DNA of 64,000 nt, taken from Janthinobacterium sp. Marseille. Its GTDB lineage: Bacteria > Pseudomonadota > Gammaproteobacteria > Burkholderiales > Burkholderiaceae_D. Positions 16,778 through 24,364 of the stretch are shown in pieces. Each line of letters begins with the position of its first letter. Positions within the stretch are counted from its first letter, which is position 1. The stretch is from assembly GCF_000013625.1 (NCBI RefSeq), contig NC_009659.1, positions 992,001-1,056,000 of the forward strand, written 5' to 3'. The position numbers were made by a program, and so were the translations under genes. A model generated the notes under the pieces. That model saw only the letters and a list, made by a program, of their open reading frames with translations. It was not told the DNA's origin and did no database searches.

Positions 16778-17272
16778 ATGATCCAGTGGTCTGGCGGCAA
16801 ACTGCTGCACATACACATTGCTCCGTCGGCGTCCTATGAAATGGAGGAGTTGCAGGTAGCGGAACTGATTGCCGGCAAGGGCATTGTCGGGGATCGATAC
16901 TATAACGGTACCGGTACTTACTCTCCCAAGCCGGATATCCGTGAAGTTACGCTGTTTGATATCGACGTGCTGGATGCGCTGGCGCGCAATGATCCGCCAT
17001 TACAGGCTGAGGCCATCTTGCTCAAGCCTGAGGACCACAGGCGTAACTTGACAGTGCGCGGCGTCCCTCTTAATCATCTGGTTGGAAAAAGATTCCGTGT
17101 CGGTGATGTCATTCTCAAAGGTGGCAGGCTCAATTTTCCCTGCAAGTACCTTGAGGAATTGCTGGGTATGCCGCTGTACCTGCCACTTTATAACCGCTCT
17201 GGGTTGAATTGCTCGATTGAAGTTGGCGGATTTATCAAACCTGGTGCAATGATTGAGCCGATAGACGAATAA
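16778..17272 (+). CDS. Stand-alone MOSC-domain protein (probable molybdenum cofactor enzyme)
   Basis: A 164-aa MOSC-domain protein. Family marks are GIVGDRYYNGTG (residues 36-47), DHRRNLTVRGVPLNHLVGKRF (about 86-106, given here as its two parts RRNLTVRGV and LNHLVGKRF), and the cysteine Cys122 in NFPCKYLEELLG, which is the expected ligand of the molybdenum. MOSC proteins such as YiiM, YcbX and mARC reduce N-hydroxylated compounds with electrons from a flavin/Fe-S reductase. The gene directly downstream encodes such a reductase, so the two probably work as a pair. The N-oxide-type substrate is inference. Confidence 0.8.
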   Translation: MIQWSGGKLLHIHIAPSASYEMEELQVAELIAGKGIVGDRYYNGTGTYSPKPDIREVTLFDIDVLDALARNDPPLQAEAILLKPEDHRRNLTVRGVPLNHLVGKRFRVGDVILKGGRLNFPCKYLEELLGMPLYLPLYNRSGLNCSIEVGGFIKPGAMIEPIDE

Positions 17273-17281
17273 GGCGTAAAT

Positions 17282-18232
17282 ATGACAGCAAGAATTATTA
17301 TGAAGTTAATGGTGACGGACATCGTGCAAGATACGCCTACCGTCAAAATCTACACATTAAAGCATCTAATCAAGTCCGCCTTACCCAGACAGACTGCTGG
17401 CGCGCACGTTGATGTGCGACTCCCGGACGGCAAGATTCGACAGTATTCTCTTTGTGGCAATCCTGCAGACGATACGATTTATAAAATCGCAGTACGCAGA
17501 GAAGATTCAGGCCGCGGTGGATCGCGCTGGATGCATGAACAAGTTGACCTCGGCTCTGTCCTGCACGTTACTGCACCAAGAAATAATTTTCCGATTTCCC
17601 CAATAGCGACGCGCAATATTTTTATTGCCGGAGGTATAGGCATTACGCCATTCGCTTCCATGGTTATCGAATCGAAGAATGCGAATGTTCCATTCCAGCT
17701 TGATTACTGCGTCAGGTCCGCTGCTGATGCACCGTTGCTGACGTTTCTTCAGCAAACAGTGGTGCAGGAGAACTTGCATCTGTGGGCTAGCAATGGAGAT
17801 GAACGCAGACGTTTTGATGTAAACGAAATTGGCCCCCCTGTGGAAGGGACGCATATTTATTGTTGCGGGCCTGGCAAACTTGTGGATGCGGTGCGGCAGG
17901 CAACAGAAAGCTGGCCAGAGAGCCAGGTTCACTTTGAGGTATTTTCCGCAACGCTGGATGAAAATTTCAAGCCTGAACCTTTCGATATAAAGATTGCGTC
18001 AACCGGAAATGTCATTCGTGTTGCAGCCAATCAATCTGCGCTGGAGGCGTTGCATCAAAATGGATTCAACGTCGCTACTTCTTGTGGTCTTGGCGTATGT
18101 GGGTCCTGCGAATGCGGATACTCGGAGGGTGTTGTAATACACCGAGATTCCATACTAAATGTGTCTGCTAGACAGGACCGAATGATGCCTTGTGTATCGC
18201 GAGCGAGAGTCTCAGTAACACTTGAATTGTAG
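17282..18232 (+). CDS. VanB-type (PDR) oxidoreductase: FMN, NAD(P)H and [2Fe-2S] domains
   Basis: A 316-aa phthalate-dioxygenase-reductase-like electron donor. Order of domains: flavin-binding beta-barrel (RQYSLCGNP, about residues 53-61), nucleotide-binding domain (IAGGIGITPFASM, about 115-127; CCGPGKLVDAV, about 194-204), and a C-terminal plant-type ferredoxin with cysteines 268, 273, 276 and 304 (C-x4-C-x2-C ... C). Such proteins move electrons from NAD(P)H via FMN and the cluster to a partner oxygenase. No Rieske oxygenase is present in this operon, so the MOSC protein nine bases upstream is the best partner candidate. Confidence 0.88.
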   Translation: MTARIIMKLMVTDIVQDTPTVKIYTLKHLIKSALPRQTAGAHVDVRLPDGKIRQYSLCGNPADDTIYKIAVRREDSGRGGSRWMHEQVDLGSVLHVTAPRNNFPISPIATRNIFIAGGIGITPFASMVIESKNANVPFQLDYCVRSAADAPLLTFLQQTVVQENLHLWASNGDERRRFDVNEIGPPVEGTHIYCCGPGKLVDAVRQATESWPESQVHFEVFSATLDENFKPEPFDIKIASTGNVIRVAANQSALEALHQNGFNVATSCGLGVCGSCECGYSEGVVIHRDSILNVSARQDRMMPCVSRARVSVTLEL

Positions 18233-18566
18233 GCGTCATTAAGATTTCGTTATCTAGAAACAGATAACGAAATCTCGTTCAAGAAACTCAAGATGTAAGT
18301 CAGAAGCGAGCTGATTTTTCATTTTAAAAATGCTCCATCGAGTTAGCGCACACACTTATTTTTAAAAACGTCCAGAAAGTTCGGCTTCCTCGAACATTAA
18401 GTGACGCAGTTGTTGATTTGCTCGCAAAATTAACATTCTGTAATTGACGCTGAAAAAGCGTTTAAAAATGCGTGCAATCGGCCAAAGCAGATATTACTGG
18501 TAGTTACTTTCGTATTTGGTACGACTGCCGTACGAAACTCATCTAAAAATAATGCCAAGCGTTGAG
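18233..18566. other. Intergenic region with a 14-bp perfect hairpin
   Basis: Arms 18242-18255 (AGATTTCGTTATCT) and 18262-18275 (AGATAACGAAATCT) enclose a six-base loop, ten bases after the reductase stop codon. It likely marks the operon end, although no T-tract follows. The rest of the region (to 18566) shows no gene. Confidence 0.6.
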
Positions 18567-19118
18567 TTACGCAACTGCTGAATGTTTGAGGAATTGTAAA
18601 TATTGCTCGACGCTGCTCTCTAGATCATCGTTAGAAATTCCAAACTCCACTCCATAATACGCAAATACAGGGAGTGGTTTCGCGCTGATGTAATCCATTG
18701 TCGATATGAGTGGCCGTAGATAATCAGTGAGAGTGCCTTCGTAACGTCCGTCTTTGGTAAAGTCTATCTCCTTGATTCCGGCAGACACCGCAATGCCAAT
18801 GCGCTTTCCACTTAGATTTCGTTCATTTTCTTGTCTACCATAGGAGAATTCTTGAGTCAGAACTTCGTCAAACCACATCTTGAGAAGTGGAGGGGTGCTG
18901 AACCAGTAGAGAGGAAACTGAAACACAATAACGTCATAATTCAGTAACAGTTTCTGTTCCGCACCGACATCGATCTTCATATCAGGGTAACGATCATAAA
19001 TCGAATGAACGGTAACAAAATCCAAATTTCTATGTGCCTCTTCAGCCCATCGTTTGTTGACCACAGAATTTTCTATGTCCGGATGGGTAACGATAACGAG
19101 TGTCTTGTTGAGTTTCAT
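18567..19118 (-). CDS. NAD(P)H:quinone oxidoreductase, flavodoxin-fold (KefF/NQO1-like)
   Basis: A 183-aa flavodoxin_2-family protein. ATG 19118 is chosen because GGAAGG lies five bases before it. The N-terminal strand/P-loop TLVIVTHPDIENSVVNKRW, the FMN-contacting VIVFQFPLYWFSTPPLLKMWFD (here read as VIVFQFPLYWFS and PPLLKMWFD), and the C-terminal SNDDLESSVEQYLQFL match NQO1/KefF/YwrO-type enzymes. It reduces quinones or other electrophiles by two electrons with NAD(P)H. It is divergent from an HxlR regulator, a very common pairing for quinone/aldehyde-inducible reductases. Confidence 0.88.
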   Translation of the reverse strand: MKLNKTLVIVTHPDIENSVVNKRWAEEAHRNLDFVTVHSIYDRYPDMKIDVGAEQKLLLNYDVIVFQFPLYWFSTPPLLKMWFDEVLTQEFSYGRQENERNLSGKRIGIAVSAGIKEIDFTKDGRYEGTLTDYLRPLISTMDYISAKPLPVFAYYGVEFGISNDDLESSVEQYLQFLKHSAVA

Positions 19119-19196
19119 GATGACCTTCCAAACGAAAAATTGCATACTACTGACGCATAGCGCAGTTGAAAAGTAGGCACTTTTTTGTACCTTGAT

Positions 19197-19208
19197 AACC
19201 TACAGGTT
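19197..19208. promoter_or_regulatory. Short inverted repeat at the HxlR/quinone reductase control region
   Basis: AACCT-AC-AGGTT lies a few bases before the HxlR start at 19213. Self-binding by the HxlR protein is plausible but unproven. Confidence 0.3.
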
Positions 19209-19212
19209 CCAT

Positions 19213-19581
19213 ATGAAATCTTCTGAATTTAAATTCCCTATTGATGCAACGATCTTTCTGATTGGCGGAAAATGGAAATGCTCAATACTTTGCTATCTCT
19301 TCGAACAACCTCACAGAACTGGAGAGTTGCGGAGGGCAATGGCGGACATCTCGCAAAAGGTGCTGACCGAGCAGCTCCGCGAGCTGGAGAGTGATGGCAT
19401 CATCGAACGTACCGTTTATCCCGAAGTGCCGCCGCGGGTCGAATACAAAATTACCGATTTTGGCTTGTCGCTGGAAAAAATAATCACAGCGATGTGTGAT
19501 TGGGGGCACGACAATATCGAGACCGTTACTGAAGCTCGTCAACGACGACTAGCTACTACAGCACATCTATTTTCAGAATAA
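19213..19581 (+). CDS. HxlR-family transcriptional regulator
   Basis: A 122-aa winged-helix regulator from ATG 19213. The family core is clear: FLIGGKWKCSILCYLFEQPHR, split here as LIGGKWKCSILCYLF (residues about 14-28), then RTGELRRAMADISQKVLTEQL and the wing RTVYPEVPPRVEYKIT. Many family members sense quinones or aldehydes through a conserved cysteine near the recognition region; Cys26 in KWKCSILC is a candidate. It is divergent from the quinone reductase, which it most likely controls. A terminator hairpin follows its stop codon. Confidence 0.88.
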   Translation: MKSSEFKFPIDATIFLIGGKWKCSILCYLFEQPHRTGELRRAMADISQKVLTEQLRELESDGIIERTVYPEVPPRVEYKITDFGLSLEKIITAMCDWGHDNIETVTEARQRRLATTAHLFSE

Positions 19582-19609
19582 GCAGTGTGTTTGGGAAAAT
19601 AGAAATGAG

Positions 19610-19648
19610 AAAGGTCTATGCCAACCGCTGTGGCATAGACCTTTTTGC
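19610..19648 (+). terminator. Rho-independent terminator
   Basis: AAAGGTCTATGCCA (19610-19623) pairs with TGGCATAGACCTTTT (19631-19645) over a seven-base loop and continues into T. It ends the HxlR gene. Confidence 0.88.
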
Positions 19649-19709
19649 AAACAGTACTGAATTTAGATCGCACGAACATGTCGCGCACCTAAAAAATCAT
19701 GTTCAAGTA

Positions 19710-19860
19710 TTAAACTTGTGCCATGCCGCCGTCGACACTCAATTCAATGCCTGCGACGAAGCTACTATCGTCTGACGCAAGAAAGAGGACGGTTGCGGCC
19801 ACTTCTTCCGGACGTCCCATACGAGCAAGCGGAATCACCCGTTGAATTGGTATGGGTAGC
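19710..19860 (-). pseudogene. Truncated short-chain dehydrogenase (C-terminal fragment)
   Basis: Only the last 49 or so residues of an SDR remain: [20 protein letters not shown], then [17 protein letters not shown] and the stop. The typical C-terminal R-x-G-x-P-E-E-V and SYVTG-like segments are kept. The frame stops making sense exactly at 19861, where the left end of an IS21-like element begins. The Rossmann and catalytic parts are absent from the other side, so the gene is dead. Confidence 0.8.
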
Positions 19861-20155
19861 TGTTGATTTGTATTGAAAACTGACCCACGTTTAGAACACA
19901 ATTCTACTTACCAAAGTGAGTAGGAGATTGGAATGATCGACGTTCTCCGACTTCTCTCAATAAATACGCGTTCAAGCTTTCGCCTGGTTGAAGACTGAGG
20001 CAACGAAGTTACGTAAACAACGTCGGACCTTGAAACAGATACACATTGACTTGTGTGCGTTGGGATATGAAGGGCCGTATGACCGGGTCGCAGCCTTCGC
20101 TAGACAGTGGAAACTGGATCAGTTAGAGAGGGTCAATTTTGCGAGCAAATCAACA
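19861..20155 (+). mobile_element. IS21-like defective element, copy 1 (left end plus fused istA fragments)
   Basis: The block begins with TGTTGATTTG and CTGACCCACG, an IS21-type left terminal sequence. It continues with an ATG frame (19933: MIDVLRLLSINTRSSF) that runs directly into the IstA segment TKLRKQRRTLKQIHIDLCAL and YEGPYDRVAAFARQWKLDQL. The normal istA sequence between these two pieces is missing. The copy at 31679-31974 is almost identical over the whole length (one one-base indel in the fusion zone and a few substitutions) and has the same internal deletion. No right end is seen for this copy; the sequence becomes unique after 20155. Confidence 0.8.
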
Positions 20156-20267
20156 GGATGCGAAATCTCGGAGCGAAATAAGTTCATGGCGAGATGATCG
20201 CATGCGCATTGAGAGCAGCGTATCCCGCATTCATGGGATGCAAATTATGGACGCTGATCGCTTTAAG

Positions 20268-20750
20268 TTATCGCATTGCATTTTCATAAGCGGCCTGTAG
20301 CTCGCCAAACACAGAGCGTCTAGGACGTTTTGCGCCGAGATGAAGATGGCGTAACTCAACCATAAAAGCATTCCAAAGCGGCATACCGCCTTTTTCCAGC
20401 AGCTCCGCGCGCACGGATAATTCCTTACTAGGGGAAGTATGATGACGCCCCCAAGCCGCCATGTGGGCGAGCAGGGGCACAAGCTGGATGGCTGGTTCAG
20501 TTAGGTTATAGATCCCTTTCTGCTTGTGTTCAGGATCAGGGCATCTCGTCAATAGCCCCGCCGCAGCTAGGCGCTTCAACCGGTTCGCGAGAATGTTCGA
20601 GGCGATACCTTCCTCACTTTGGGCAAGCAGCTCGCCGTAGCTGCGCCTGTTACCGAACATCACGTCGCGGATGACTATTAAACTCCAACGATCACCCAAC
20701 TGCTCAAGAGTCAGGTTGATTGGACAGCCTGATCGATTTGTCTGCGGCAC
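20268..20750 (-). CDS. HxlR-family transcriptional regulator
   Basis: A 160-aa winged-helix regulator with the HxlR core NLTLEQLGDRWSLIVIRDVM (residues about 12-31), the recognition segment SYGELLAQSEEGIASNILANRL, and the wing DPEHKQKGIYNLTEPA. The C-terminal extension of about 50 residues beyond the DNA-binding domain is longer than in minimal HxlR proteins. It is divergent from a glutathione transferase gene, with 83 bases between the starts, and a 9-bp-arm palindrome sits in that gap. It is the probable regulator of the transferase. Confidence 0.88.
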   Translation of the reverse strand: MPQTNRSGCPINLTLEQLGDRWSLIVIRDVMFGNRRSYGELLAQSEEGIASNILANRLKRLAAAGLLTRCPDPEHKQKGIYNLTEPAIQLVPLLAHMAAWGRHHTSPSKELSVRAELLEKGGMPLWNAFMVELRHLHLGAKRPRRSVFGELQAAYENAMR

Positions 20751-20804
20751 GGCCGATCTCCTTAGTCAGGTACTTGCAATATGAAAGACATAAGAATATG
20801 CTAC

Positions 20805-20829
20805 AACCACTTGCAAACTACAAGTGGTT
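20805..20829. promoter_or_regulatory. Palindromic operator between hxlR-type gene and GST gene
   Basis: AACCACTTG (20805-20813) and CAAGTGGTT (20821-20829) form a perfect inverted repeat with a seven-base spacer. ACTTGCAA also occurs at 20772-20779, giving a direct repeat of the half-site. It ends five bases before the GST start codon, so binding would block the transferase gene. Confidence 0.6.
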
Positions 20830-20833
20830 AAAT

Positions 20834-21493
20834 ATGTCACTCATTCTCTACGGTCATCCCTTCTCCTCATACACGCAGAAAGTGCTTGTCGCATTGTATG
20901 AGAACAGCACCCCTTTCGAATTTCTCTGTCTGGGGCCAGAAACGCCGCAGCACTCGGTCGAGTGGCTGAGACGCTGGCCGCTACGCAAGTTCCCCTTGCT
21001 GGTGGACGGCGAGCGCAGCGTAGCAGAGACCAGCATTATTATCGAGTACCTGCAGCTCGTGCATCCCGGGCCAGTGCACCTGTTACCCGCCGATCGGATG
21101 GCTGCGCTTGACGTGCGTTTTCTCGACCGGTTCTTCGACCTGCATGTGATGAGTCCAGTACAGCATGCGGTAGGCGGTGCGCTGACGGGTGATCCTGTGA
21201 AGCGCCAGGAAGAATTGGCGCTTGCTGTGGAAAAGTTGGAGCGCGCCTATGCGTGGCTTGAAGGACAGCTTGCCGGCAAAACTTGGGCCGCAGGTGCGGA
21301 CTTCACACTCGCGGACTGTGCAGCCGCGCCCTCGCTGTTTTATGCGGATTGGACGCATCAGATTTCTGAGGCGTTTCCAGTGCTACTCGGATACCGTGCG
21401 AGGTTACTTGCCCGCCCGTCCTTTGCACGGGCAGTGGACGAGGCGCGCTATTTCCGTCCGTACTTTCCTCTTGGAGCGCCTGACCGAGACTGA
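20834..21493 (+). CDS. Glutathione S-transferase
   Basis: A 219-aa GST from ATG 20834. The N-terminal thioredoxin-like domain has LYGHPFSSYTQKVLVALYE with the Ser/Tyr pair of the catalytic site, the cis-proline segment RKFPLLVDGERSVAETSIII, and the glutathione-contacting ES/ET pair. The C-terminal helical domain holds the N-capping motif TLADCAAAPSLFYADW. It conjugates glutathione to electrophiles in the cytosol. Divergence from an HxlR regulator suggests induction by an electrophilic compound. Confidence 0.9.
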   Translation: MSLILYGHPFSSYTQKVLVALYENSTPFEFLCLGPETPQHSVEWLRRWPLRKFPLLVDGERSVAETSIIIEYLQLVHPGPVHLLPADRMAALDVRFLDRFFDLHVMSPVQHAVGGALTGDPVKRQEELALAVEKLERAYAWLEGQLAGKTWAAGADFTLADCAAAPSLFYADWTHQISEAFPVLLGYRARLLARPSFARAVDEARYFRPYFPLGAPDRD

Positions 21494-21555
21494 AGTAATG
21501 CGAGCAACAAGCCCTTGGCGGAGCTTTGATTAAGTTGGCGTTGGGGCAATAGTGG

Positions 21556-22049
21556 ATGTCTCGTCTCGGCCAGAAGCAGTCATTCGCGTTCTTACTGGGG
21601 AAGACAAATTTGAGAGCTGAATTCACTTTTGTAACCGACACGTCGACCATGTGCGTTTTCGATGTCGCGTGCATGAGGCATCGCTTGAATGACGATGCGG
21701 ATTGGTGGTGCACCCCGCAGAGCGAGTTGGAGGAACTTAACTTGGGAAACGTCGCGTTTGTGGGGCTGGGGGGCGATGGAATGTTCTCGGTCACCATTAG
21801 GACCACCTACCAACACCGCAGGCCAGCGTTATGCTAAAGGTACCATCGGGGCGGGTATTCGTGGGCGCTGCTGAAGAAGTGACTTCGGATGGGCTAGAGC
21901 CAGAAGGCGTGCGTGGTGGGGTCTTTTTGGACGTTGAACGTGGGACTTGTCTATTGTCGGTTCTGCGGATGGGCACTGACGTTTTGCTCTGCTTTGGCGC
22001 TGCAAACGGCGCAGCTATCAACGGGTTTGTTTCTCCAATCCGGACATGA
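21556..22049 (+). pseudogene. Frameshifted gene, DUF6386-like protein
   Basis: Two frames make one protein. The first (21556-21837) carries VTDTSTMCVFDVACMRHRLN, DDADWWCTPQSELEELNLGN and VAFVGLGGDGMFSVTIR. The second frame takes over near 21800 and carries LKVPSGRVFVGAAEEVTSDG and LEPEGVRGGVFLDVERG to the stop at 22049. Together they resemble small DUF6386-type proteins (about 150 aa) as I remember them; the family name is tentative. The break lies between the first frame's VTIR and the second frame's ASVMLKVP. Function unknown; the neighbours suggest a toxin/immunity or SUMF1-associated cassette. Confidence 0.5.
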
Positions 22050-22112
22050 CAAAGCGCGCGGAAGCAATCGGCCAAGAGATGACATAGAAGAGCTAAGGAG
22101 GTTGAGGCGGCA

Positions 22113-22398
22113 ATGAAAGAAAAACTCAGCAAAGATCGCTTGATCCAACTTCTGAGCAAACTTACGCAGCCAGAATCGGATGGATTGTCAGAAGCTGATG
22201 CGCGACGCCGTGCTTCTAGATTTTTGCGCGGGTTGCCCTGATCCCTTGAAGGCTCACTGGTTGATCGTCGAATGTCTAGATCCGCTGACTGATCAGGAAT
22301 TTGTCGATCGCCCTTTAGCGATGCCGCTTAGAGTGATGAGCGATGTCTCGGAATCGGAGTTGCCGAGCGGTCATCGGTTGAGAGCAATTGCCTTGTAG
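22113..22398 (+). pseudogene. Frameshifted small protein gene, unknown family
   Basis: ATG 22113 has an excellent AAGGAGG site and opens a frame of 42 residues (MKEKLSKDRLIQLLSKLTQP ... RRRASRFLRGLP) that ends at 22241. The overlapping frame (from inside 22180-22398) continues with CAGCPDPLKAHWLIVECLDP, LTDQEFVDRPLAMPL and SELPSGHRLRAIAL. The junction is around 22225-22240. Read together they give one protein of about 95 residues, so a single indel has broken the gene. Alternatively the 42-aa frame is a genuine small protein. No function is recognised. Confidence 0.5.
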
Positions 22399-22535
22399 TA
22401 CCTCTTGTAGCAATGGCCGGTTTGGGGCGTTTGCAGTCACTCGGTGATGTACTCCTGTCGGCAAAGTGCTGAGAAATACGCGTGCGGCTACGACCTGCAC
22501 TTAGAATGCCGGATTACCCCTTCCTTTCATCAAGC

Positions 22536-23186
22536 ATGGAAACTATCAGCATTCCGCCCGGCAGCATCAATCTCCGCGACGACCGCAAGCAACAGAGCTG
22601 GGTGGTCGCGCTGGCGCCCTTTGCTATCGGCAAGTATCCCGTCACGCGGGCGCAATACGCCCAGTTGAGCGGGGGCGCGCCAGAGCCGGGCTCAACAGCC
22701 CAGCACCCCGTGGTGAATGTCTCCTGGATCGATGCTGTGCGCTACTGTAATCTGCTGTCATTGTCCCAGGGGTTGGCAGCGTCGTACGCGATCGCAGCCG
22801 ATGGCCAGGCGGTTACGCTCCTGCCAGAAGCGCGCGGCTATCGGCTTCCCACCGAGGCACAATGGGAGTATGCCTGCCGCGCCGGCACCCGGGAGCCGCG
22901 CTACGGCGAACTCGATGACATCGCCTGGTACCGCGGCAATGCTGCGGGCGCGTCCCAGCCGGTCGGCCTCAAAGCGGCGAACGCCTGGGGGCTGCATGAC
23001 ATGCTGGGCAATGTGTGGGAATGGTGTCAAGACCTGTACGACCCCGAGGTGTACGGCGAGTACCGGGTCTTTCGCGGCGGGGGCTGGGACGATCTGGAGC
23101 GCGGCTGCCTGGTCACCAACCGGCGCCGCAGCCATCCGACCTTCGCCATCGATGACCTGGGTTTCCGAGTCGCGCGCCCGGCTTGA
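22536..23186 (+). CDS. SUMF1/formylglycine-generating-enzyme-like domain protein
   Basis: A 216-aa stand-alone FGE-sulfatase-fold protein; ATG 22536 gives the family start METISIPPGSINLRDDRKQQ. Core motifs: PFAIGKYPVTRAQYAQLSGG, HPVVNVSWIDAVRYCNLLS, YRLPTEAQWEYACRAGT, GLHDMLGNVWEWCQDLYDP, and RVFRGGGWDD ... RRRSHPTFAIDDLGFRVAR. Copper-type FGEs need two cysteines in the last region; here only one (GCLVTNRRR) is seen, so sulfatase activation is doubtful. Relatives without that pair often serve as binding domains or modify other partners. The gene is clearly richer in G+C than its surroundings. Confidence 0.82.
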   Translation: METISIPPGSINLRDDRKQQSWVVALAPFAIGKYPVTRAQYAQLSGGAPEPGSTAQHPVVNVSWIDAVRYCNLLSLSQGLAASYAIAADGQAVTLLPEARGYRLPTEAQWEYACRAGTREPRYGELDDIAWYRGNAAGASQPVGLKAANAWGLHDMLGNVWEWCQDLYDPEVYGEYRVFRGGGWDDLERGCLVTNRRRSHPTFAIDDLGFRVARPA

Positions 23187-23324
23187 AGGGCCGCTTCACG
23201 CCCTGAGTTATCGGTCAGGAGGACGCAAGGCTGAGCCCGGTTCAAACGTCGGCTTTGGGGTGAGAGCAGACGTCCTCTATCGGCCAATAGCGGACAGTCA
23301 CATATGTTGTAAAGCTAACTTTAT

Positions 23325-24242
23325 CTACGAACTTAATTTCTGACCGACGTGTTCAGCGAAAGCCTTGACCTTGGCCGAGTGTCGACGTTCCCGTGGACTC
23401 ACGAGTTGAATCGGTATGGGTAGCGTTTCCCAGTCTGGGAGTATCCGCTGAACCTCGCCGCTAGCCAATTCTTTTTCAAAGAGCCAAGTTGGCGAATAAG
23501 TGATACCCATGCCGCCCAGTATTGACGCTCTGATGACTTCACTACTATTGGTTTGTAGATTGCCTTCAACCCGAACGATACGTGTAGTTCCTATTGCATC
23601 TGGAGCTCCGGGACCCGCCTTAAAGTTCCAGGTATTTCGCATTGCCAGCTCCGTGTAGACGATGCAATTGTGTTCCGACAAATCGTCCGGAGTAATAGGG
23701 GTTTTAGTCCCCTTTGGTAAAGATCTTAAATAGCTGCGATGAGCCATCAGCATCCGAGAGGCTGTTCCCACGCGCCGTGCTATCAAGCTGCTGTCAGGTA
23801 GGTCGCCAAGACGTACCGCCACATCTATCCCTTGTTCCACGAGGTCTATAAAACCGTCATGCAGACGCAAATCAATCTTGACTCCACGATGCTCAGCGAG
23901 AAACGACTGTACCAATGGCATGAGTTTGAGACGTCCGAAGCCTACAGACGCAGCAATCCTTAACCAACCTGTTAGCTGTTGCTCGCCTCGCTGGAGTTCA
24001 CCTTCTGCTTCGGAAATCTCTGCAATTAAACGTCGTAATTGTTCAAAGTAGCGTTCGCCTTCTTCAGTCAGTGCGAGCGAGCGTGTGGTTCTCGTCAGCA
24101 GCCGCACTCCCAGTTCCCGCTCCAACGCGGCTACCTGTTTGCTTACTGCGCTTTGCGTCGTATCTGACTCGTGGGCCACTGCCGAAAAGCTTCCTGCCTC
24201 GACCACTCGCACAAAAACTTTCATTGCCTGAAGCTTGTCCAT
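23325..24242 (-). CDS. LysR-family transcriptional regulator
   Basis: A 305-aa LTTR. N-terminal helix-turn-helix: MKVFVRVVEAGSFSAVAHES, TTQSAVSKQVAALERELGVR, then the linker helix. The C-terminal effector domain is of the CrgA/DmlR-like type (LRIAASVGFGRLKLMPLVQS; FIDLVEQGIDVAVRLGDLPD). It starts 122 bases from the divergent SDR gene at 24365, the usual arrangement for an LTTR that controls its neighbour. The effector is not known. Confidence 0.92.
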   Translation of the reverse strand: MDKLQAMKVFVRVVEAGSFSAVAHESDTTQSAVSKQVAALERELGVRLLTRTTRSLALTEEGERYFEQLRRLIAEISEAEGELQRGEQQLTGWLRIAASVGFGRLKLMPLVQSFLAEHRGVKIDLRLHDGFIDLVEQGIDVAVRLGDLPDSSLIARRVGTASRMLMAHRSYLRSLPKGTKTPITPDDLSEHNCIVYTELAMRNTWNFKAGPGAPDAIGTTRIVRVEGNLQTNSSEVIRASILGGMGITYSPTWLFEKELASGEVQRILPDWETLPIPIQLVSPRERRHSAKVKAFAEHVGQKLSS

Positions 24243-24364
24243 TTATGCCTTATATATTCCTAATTGGAATTAGTTATATGAGCATACTCCATCTATATCT
24301 TTTTTCGGGAATCAATCAAAGTTCAGGCATCGCAAAACGCGATACCAACCAGAGGAGCAATGAA

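Noticed and set aside
22717..23343. Open frame of 208 codons overlapping the SUMF1-like gene
   Set aside because: An alternative frame made open by high G+C; the SUMF1 frame has all the conserved motifs.
23401..23430. Near-identical 20-base match to the SDR fragment end at about 19841-19860
   Set aside because: Both encode LPIPIQ-like stretches; without further flanking similarity it may be coincidence, so no recombination event is claimed.
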